Both the position numbers and the translations under genes were made by a program. 7,067 bases of DNA from an uncultured Actinomycetes bacterium (GTDB lineage: Bacteria; Actinomycetota; Thermoleophilia; Gaiellales; F1-60-MAGs149), in the NCBI GenBank assembly GCA_903873565.1, contig CAIQOY010000356.1:1-7067 (forward strand). Reading direction: 5' to 3'. Within the stretch, counting starts at the first letter, position 1, and the number at the start of each line of letters is the position of its first letter. Positions 1-7,067 of this stretch are shown piece by piece. Under the pieces are notes generated by a model. The model was not told the origin of the DNA, ran no database searches, and was given only the letters and a program-made list of their open reading frames with translations.

Positions 1-63
1 AGCCGGAAGCCCATGCGGATCCGTCCCATCGGGCGGGACCGTACCACGGCGGGAGGCGGCGGC

Positions 64-1317
64 TCAGGCGTCCGGGTCGACGGGCGGCGGCCCGTCGAGG
101 AGGCCCAGCCGCCCGGCCAGCCAGCCGGCGGTGGTGGCCTGCAGGAGCAGGGTCGTGACGACGGCGAACGTGACGAGGGTGGCGACCAGCTCCGCGCCGG
201 GGACCCCCTCGGCCAGCAGGGTGCCCGCGAGGGCGACGGGCACGACGCCCGTCTCGCGGCACCAGACGATGAACCCGGCCTCGCGCAGCGTCCAGCCGGC
301 GCGGCGGTCGAGGCCGAGGCTGAAGCCGACGGTCAGCGGGCGCGCCACGAGGATGAAGGCGGCCATCACGGCGAGGCCCGCCCAGAGGTTGTCCCAGAGC
401 AGGGCCGCGTCGAGGTTGAGGCCGAGCACGACGAAGATCGCCAGCACGACGATGTCGACGGTCTGCGCCGTGTAGGTCTCGAGCGCCTCCTCCTGGCGGT
501 GGTCGTGGTCGACGCGGAAGAGGTCCTTGTTGCCGACCACGAGGCCGGCGATGAAGGCGGCCAGGTACGGCGAGCCGCCGAGCACCTCGCTCTGCACGTA
601 GGCGATCGCGATGATCGCGAGCAGGGTGGCGGCGGCGGACTCGCGCAGCACGCCGAGCCGGCGGCTGGACAGGAGCAGGGCGATCAGGACGCCGCCGACC
701 AGGCCGAAGACGGCCCCGACCCCGATCGCCTGCACCAGCTCGAGCAGCGGGCCGCGAGCGAGGTCGAGGCCGCCGCCGACGGCGCCGCCGGCGACCACGA
801 CGCCGGCGAGGGTGACGGTGGCGATCGCCGCCATCGGGTCGTTGAGGGCGCTCTCCGCGATCACGGTCTGCGCGACGCGCGGGCGCAGGCCGAGGCGGTC
901 GAACAGCGGGACCAGGATCGCGGGGTCGGTGGCGGCGAGGACGGCGCCGCACATCAGCGCGATCTCCCAGGGCGCGCCGAAGGCCAGCACGACCGCGGCG
1001 GCCACCACGCCGGCGGTGATCGCGACGCCCGGCACGGCGAGCAGGAGCAGGCCGACGAGGGTGCGGGAGATCACGCGCAGCGAGATGCCCATGCCGCCGT
1101 GGAAGAGGATCAGCGCGACGCCGATCGTGAACAGGAGCTCGGCGCCGAGCCCCTCGATCGGGACCTCGACCAGCCCGAGGACGCTCGGCCCGGCGAGGAC
1201 GCCGAGCAGGACGAGGATCACCATGGAGGGCAGGCGCAGGACCTGCGCGATCGGCAGCGCGAGGAGCGCGACGGCGAGGACGAGGCCGGCGGTGAGGAGC
1301 ACGTGCTCAGCGTCCAT
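64..1317 (-). CDS. CPA1/NhaP-like cation:proton antiporter
   Basis: A 417-residue polytopic membrane protein, probably exchanging Na+ or K+ for H+ across the cytoplasmic membrane for pH and ion homeostasis. Seen: alternating hydrophobic stretches from residue 6 to about 403, consistent with 11-13 membrane segments; a TDP motif at 130-132 (AATDPAILVPLF); the ion-site signature ESALNDP at 155-161 with N159-D160; a conserved Arg-Pro at 326-327; and a late motif with R354, G357 and P360 (CRETGVVP). In this superfamily an Asn-Asp pair marks the usually electroneutral CPA1 branch, and SxxNDPMA is closest to NhaP2/CvrA-type K+/H+ antiporters. Length fits a bare transporter domain: after residue 403 there is only a short Pro/Asp tail, with no RCK or TrkA_C domain. 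The ATG at 1317 is chosen because the reading frame further upstream runs into nrdJ and lacks hydrophobic character; a GTG three codons earlier is possible. Divergent from nrdJ. The transported ion cannot be read from sequence. Confidence 0.9.
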   Translation of the reverse strand: MDAEHVLLTAGLVLAVALLALPIAQVLRLPSMVILVLLGVLAGPSVLGLVEVPIEGLGAELLFTIGVALILFHGGMGISLRVISRTLVGLLLLAVPGVAITAGVVAAAVVLAFGAPWEIALMCGAVLAATDPAILVPLFDRLGLRPRVAQTVIAESALNDPMAAIATVTLAGVVVAGGAVGGGLDLARGPLLELVQAIGVGAVFGLVGGVLIALLLSSRRLGVLRESAAATLLAIIAIAYVQSEVLGGSPYLAAFIAGLVVGNKDLFRVDHDHRQEEALETYTAQTVDIVVLAIFVVLGLNLDAALLWDNLWAGLAVMAAFILVARPLTVGFSLGLDRRAGWTLREAGFIVWCRETGVVPVALAGTLLAEGVPGAELVATLVTFAVVTTLLLQATTAGWLAGRLGLLDGPPPVDPDA

Positions 1318-1324
1318 CGGCTCC

Positions 1325-1330
1325 ACTGTA
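1325..1330 (-). promoter_or_regulatory. Candidate -10 element of the antiporter gene (possibly leaderless)
   Basis: On the minus strand the hexamer TACAGT fits the actinobacterial TAnnnT -10 pattern and ends seven bases before the ATG at 1317. Transcription would then begin at or next to the start codon, giving a leaderless message. The alternative is a GGAG at 1324-1321, but it sits only three bases from the ATG, too close for a good Shine-Dalgarno site. No convincing -35 box is visible. A second minus-strand candidate, TATCCT at 1424-1419, would give a leader of about 95 bases. Assignment by pattern only. Confidence 0.3.
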
Positions 1331-1416
1331 CGCCGCCCGCGCCCGGTCCGCGCCGCGGGTGCGGTGACGTCCGACCCGCTCGCTACCTTTGTCGTCCCCG
1401 TCGAGTGCGCGGGACC

Positions 1417-1422
1417 TAGGAT
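1417..1422 (+). promoter_or_regulatory. Candidate -10 element of nrdJ
   Basis: TAGGAT fits the TAnnnT -10 pattern and lies 40 bases before the nrdJ ATG, predicting a leader of roughly 30-35 bases that contains the ribosome binding site. It is embedded in TAGGATACG, nearly identical to TAGGCTACG in front of acuI. The base after it extends it to TAGGATA, so the opposite strand reads TATCCT, also a plausible -10. No good -35 hexamer lies 16-18 bases upstream. I saw no NrdR-box-like palindrome here, and the region is too short for a cobalamin riboswitch. Confidence 0.35.
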
Positions 1423-1450
1423 ACGGACAGCCACCGATGGGGTGGAGCGG

Positions 1451-1456
1451 AAGGAG
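1451..1456 (+). promoter_or_regulatory. Ribosome binding site of nrdJ
   Basis: AAGGAG with a six-base spacer to the ATG at 1463. It decides the start, because the same frame stays open far upstream, into the region opposite the antiporter gene, where the translation is Arg/Thr/Pro-rich shadow sequence with no resemblance to ribonucleotide reductases. Confidence 0.8.
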
Positions 1457-1462
1457 AACGGC

Positions 1463-5002
<3,540 letters not shown>

Positions 5003-5026
5003 GCCGCCGCCCGATCTGACGGAACC

Positions 5027-5054
5027 CGACGGGGCGCCTGCGGGCGCCCCGTCG
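5027..5054 (+). terminator. Strong GC-rich hairpin terminator after nrdJ
   Basis: A perfect 12-bp stem: CGACGGGGCGCC at 5027-5038 pairs with GGCGCCCCGTCG at 5043-5054, with a TGCG tetraloop. It starts 24 bases after the nrdJ stop. The downstream bases (TCGTCTGCGG) contain no U-tract, as is common for intrinsic terminators in high-GC actinobacteria. It should separate nrdJ from acuI, and being symmetric it could work in both directions. Role inferred from structure and position. Confidence 0.75.
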
Positions 5055-5090
5055 TCGTCTGCGGCGACCATCGCACGCGGTTCGGCCAGC

Positions 5091-5103
5091 GCGTAGGCTA
5101 CGC
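5091..5103 (+). promoter_or_regulatory. Candidate acuI promoter -10 within a palindrome
   Basis: TAGGCT at 5094-5099 fits the TAnnnT -10 pattern, 30 bases before the acuI ATG, implying a leader of about 20-25 bases. It lies inside GCGTAG-G-CTACGC, a perfect inverted repeat of six-base arms around one central base. The palindrome may be an operator overlapping the -10, or simply the symmetric form of the local promoter consensus, since the nrdJ region has the near-identical TAGGATACG. No clear -35 hexamer is seen. The remainder of 5055-5129 holds only the acuI ribosome binding site. Confidence 0.4.
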
Positions 5104-5129
5104 CGCAGTCCGACCCCGGGGAGAGCGAC

Positions 5130-6128
5130 ATGGCCGACACCTTCAAGGCGCTGATGCTGCGCGAGACCGACGACGGCGTGGCCGCCGCGATCGAGGACGT
5201 GCCCATGGCGGACCTGCCCGAGGGCGAGGTCCTGGTCAAGGTCGAGCACTCCACGCTCAACTACAAGGACGGCCTCGTCGTCGACGGCAACAAGGGCCGG
5301 CTGGCCCGCACCTTCCCGCACATCCCGGGCATCGATCTCGCCGGCACCGTGCTGGAGTCGTCCGACGGCCGCTACGCCGAGGGCGACCGCGTCGTGATCA
5401 CGGGCTGGCACATGGGCGAGCGCTACTGGGGCGGCTTCTCGGAACTCCAGCGCGTGCGCGCCGACTGGCTCGTGCACGTCCCGGAGGGCATGACGACGCG
5501 CCAGGCGATGGCCGTCGGCACCGCCGGGCTGACCTCGATGTTCGCGCTGATGGCGCTCGAGGCGCACGGCCTCGAGCCGGGCGGCGAGCGCCCCGTGCTC
5601 GTGACGGGCGGCGCCGGCGGCGTCGGCTCCGTGGCGATCGCGCTGCTCGCGCGCAACGGCTACCAGGTGGCGGCCTCGACGGGCCGCCCCGAGCTCGGCG
5701 ACTACCTGCGCGAGCTGGGGGCGAGCGAGATCATCGAGCGCGCCGAGCTGACCGAGGAGTCGTCGGCGCCGCTCGAGTCGGAGCGCTGGGCGGGCTGCAT
5801 CGACGCCGTCGCCGGTCCGACCCTGTCGCGCGTCCTGCGCCAGATCGGGCGCGGCGGCTCCGTGGCCGCGTGCGGCCTCGCCGGCGGCGCCACCTTCGAG
5901 GGCCACATCATGCCCTTCCTCCTGCGCGGCGTGAACCTGCTCGGCATCGACTCGGTGACGATGCCGTACCCGCAGCGCGTCGAGGCCTGGCGCCGCGTCG
6001 CGGCGGAGCTCGACCTCGCGCTGCTCGACGGCATGACGTCGGGCTGCGCGCTCGAGGACGTCCCGGCCCAGGCCAAGGCGATCCTCAAGGGCCAGGTCCG
6101 GGGCCGGCTCGTCGTGGACATCGGCTGA
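5130..6128 (+). CDS. acuI: AcuI/YhdH-family NADPH-dependent acrylyl-CoA reductase (MDR superfamily)
   Basis: A 332-residue soluble medium-chain dehydrogenase/reductase without catalytic zinc ligands, expected to reduce acrylyl-CoA to propionyl-CoA with NADPH. Seen: N-terminal GroES-like domain with STLNYKD at 41-47 and HIPGIDLAGTV at 64-74; GWHMGERYWGG at 92-102, a hallmark of the YhdH/AcuI branch; WLVHVPEG at 113-120; GTAGLTSM at 130-137; Rossmann dinucleotide loop TGGAGGVGS at 159-167; STGR at 183-186, where the Ser and Arg suit the NADP phosphate; ACGLAGG at 247-253; MPFLLRGVNLLGIDSV at 261-276; and a closing QVRGRLVV at 322-329. Length matches the family (about 325-330). The start is supported by GGGGAG at 5118-5123 with a six-base spacer. 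The family assignment is strong; the substrate is inferred, as some members are known only as quinone oxidoreductase-like proteins, and no propionate, DMSP or 3-hydroxypropionate gene lies nearby to confirm it. Confidence 0.93.
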   Translation: MADTFKALMLRETDDGVAAAIEDVPMADLPEGEVLVKVEHSTLNYKDGLVVDGNKGRLARTFPHIPGIDLAGTVLESSDGRYAEGDRVVITGWHMGERYWGGFSELQRVRADWLVHVPEGMTTRQAMAVGTAGLTSMFALMALEAHGLEPGGERPVLVTGGAGGVGSVAIALLARNGYQVAASTGRPELGDYLRELGASEIIERAELTEESSAPLESERWAGCIDAVAGPTLSRVLRQIGRGGSVAACGLAGGATFEGHIMPFLLRGVNLLGIDSVTMPYPQRVEAWRRVAAELDLALLDGMTSGCALEDVPAQAKAILKGQVRGRLVVDIG

Positions 6129-7067
6129 TGTCCACGGGCGGCGCACCCGCGGCGGAGATCCCCGCCGACATCGCGCTGGCGGTGCGCCGCCAGAAGGGGG
6201 CGCTGCGCACGCTGCGGGCCGAGGGCCTGATCCTCCCGCTGCTCCTGCTCGTGCTCATGGTCGGGTCGACCGGGCTCGAGGCCGGCGTCGGCACCGGCGT
6301 CGCGCTGGTGCTCGCCTTCCTGCCCCTGCCGCTCGTCGCGGCGATCATGTTCCGCCTCGACCGCTTCGAGCCGGAGCCGACGCGCATCCTCGTGCGCACC
6401 TTCCTGTGGGGCGCGGGCGCCGCCACGTTCGTCGCGCTGATCATCAACACGGCGGTCGGGCTGGCGCTGGGGGAGTTCGCCTCCACGGTGATCTCGGCGC
6501 CGGTCGTGGAGGAGAGCGCCAAGGCGCTCGCCCTCCTGTTCGTGATCCGCCGCCGACCCGGGTTCCTCGACGGCGTCCACGACGGCATCGTCTACGCCGT
6601 CTGGGTCGCGCTCGGCTTCGCGATGGTCGAGAACGTCCTCTACTACGCCGAGGCCTTCATCACGGAGGGCTGGGGCGGGATCACGATCCTCTTCGCCCTG
6701 CGCGGCGTGATGACGCCGCTCTGCCACCCGATCTTCACGGCGATGACGGGCATCGGGCTCGGCATCGCGGTGGGGCGGGGCTGGGGCCGCGGCGGGATCG
6801 CGTTCGGCTTCCTGATCGGGCTCGCCGTCGCGATCCTCCTGCACGCCCTCTGGAACCTCTCCGCGATGACGGGCGCCACGATCGCCGTCTACCTCGCCGG
6901 CTACCTGCCCCTGGCCGTGATCGGCATCGCGCTCGTCCTCGGCGGCTCCCGCCGCGAGCGCCGCATCCTCACCCGCGGCCTCGCGCCGGAGGAGAAGGCG
7001 GGCACGCTGCCCGCCGCGGAGGTGGCGCTCCTGACCGCCCGCGGGCGGGCGCGGGCGCAGCTGCGGC
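6128..7067 (+). CDS. PrsW-family intramembrane metalloprotease, 3' end cut by the window
   Basis: An open frame of 313 complete codons with no stop before the window end. Polytopic membrane protein expected to cleave other membrane proteins within the bilayer; the founding Bacillus member PrsW cleaves an anti-sigma factor. Seen: charged N-terminal region to residue 32; hydrophobic segments near 33-46, 54-75, 91-113, 121-140, 153-177, 187-216, 223-247 and in the C-terminal part; DRFEPEP at 78-84 between segments two and three, typical of actinobacterial members; and the expected catalytic or metal-site residues EESAK at 128-132 (the EExxK signature), E168-N169 in AMVEN, H200 in LCHP and H239 with N243 in LLHALWN. 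A charged tail follows and is probably cytosolic. The ATG shares one base with the acuI stop (TGATG) and has no good Shine-Dalgarno site, so translation probably depends on ribosomes finishing acuI. GTG at 6182 is a less likely alternative start. The substrate is unknown, so no gene symbol is given. Confidence 0.88.
   Translation, partial: MSTGGAPAAEIPADIALAVRRQKGALRTLRAEGLILPLLLLVLMVGSTGLEAGVGTGVALVLAFLPLPLVAAIMFRLDRFEPEPTRILVRTFLWGAGAATFVALIINTAVGLALGEFASTVISAPVVEESAKALALLFVIRRRPGFLDGVHDGIVYAVWVALGFAMVENVLYYAEAFITEGWGGITILFALRGVMTPLCHPIFTAMTGIGLGIAVGRGWGRGGIAFGFLIGLAVAILLHALWNLSAMTGATIAVYLAGYLPLAVIGIALVLGGSRRERRILTRGLAPEEKAGTLPAAEVALLTARGRARAQLR

Noticed and set aside
18..49. Small inverted repeats (GTCCC/GGGAC and CCGT/ACGG) just beyond the antiporter stop, possibly a terminator.
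   Set aside because: Stems of four or five base pairs with no U-tract are too weak to call. Nothing else is visible in positions 1-63.
1321..1330. CTCCACTGTA resembles the B12-box core GCCACTG, suggesting a cobalamin riboswitch before nrdJ.
   Set aside because: It lies at the far 5' end of a 145-base intergenic region, without the roughly 200-base fold that should precede the box. A B12-dependent enzyme would also not be expected to be switched off by cobalamin.
13..1419. A 468-residue plus-strand open frame opposite the antiporter.
   Set aside because: Its translation is dominated by Asp, Glu, Arg, Gly and His repeats, the mirror of hydrophobic codons on the other strand. The antiporter frame has clear family motifs.
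1431..1445. Small hairpin CCACC-GATGG-GGTGG just upstream of the nrdJ ribosome binding site.
   Set aside because: A five-base-pair stem of this kind is common by chance at this GC content and does not cover the Shine-Dalgarno sequence.
1318..1462. Search for an NrdR box, the palindromic regulator site often found before ribonucleotide reductase genes.
   Set aside because: No sequence approaching the ACACnATATATnGTGT-type pattern or a GC-rich variant could be seen.

Overview
The window is about 7.1 kb of very GC-rich, densely coding bacterial DNA. Third codon positions are almost always G or C. Together with a long cobalamin-dependent ribonucleotide reductase and a DRFEPEP-type PrsW protein, this points to a high-GC actinobacterium. 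A Thermoleophilia/Solirubrobacterales-type genome is my best guess, but that is an impression from composition and gene style, not a placement. There are no RNA genes, insertion sequences, CRISPR arrays or phage genes. It reads as ordinary chromosomal housekeeping sequence.

Layout: (1) Positions 64-1317, minus strand, encode a complete CPA1/NhaP-like cation:proton antiporter. (2) Positions 1318-1462 are a divergent intergenic region with candidate promoters for both directions. (3) Positions 1463-5002, plus strand, encode a complete long-form class II ribonucleotide reductase, NrdJ. It has all the catalytic residues, two family insertions and a cysteine-rich C-terminal tail. (4) Positions 5003-5129 hold a strong GC-rich hairpin terminator and then a candidate promoter with a palindromic -10 region. 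(5) Positions 5130-6128, plus strand, encode an AcuI/YhdH-family NADPH-dependent acrylyl-CoA reductase. (6) From 6128 to the window end, plus strand, is a PrsW-family intramembrane metalloprotease. It overlaps the stop codon of the reductase by one base and is cut off by the window edge.

How they relate: nrdJ appears to be a single-gene transcription unit that supplies deoxyribonucleotides, isolated from the antiporter by divergence and from acuI by the terminator. The acuI and PrsW genes look like a translationally coupled two-gene (or longer) operon, although no metabolic link between them is evident. I found no convincing undescribed system. The most interesting items are an ungapped 90-residue-offset internal duplication inside the second insertion of NrdJ, which carries a cluster of cysteines, and the coupling of an acyl-CoA reductase to a membrane protease.
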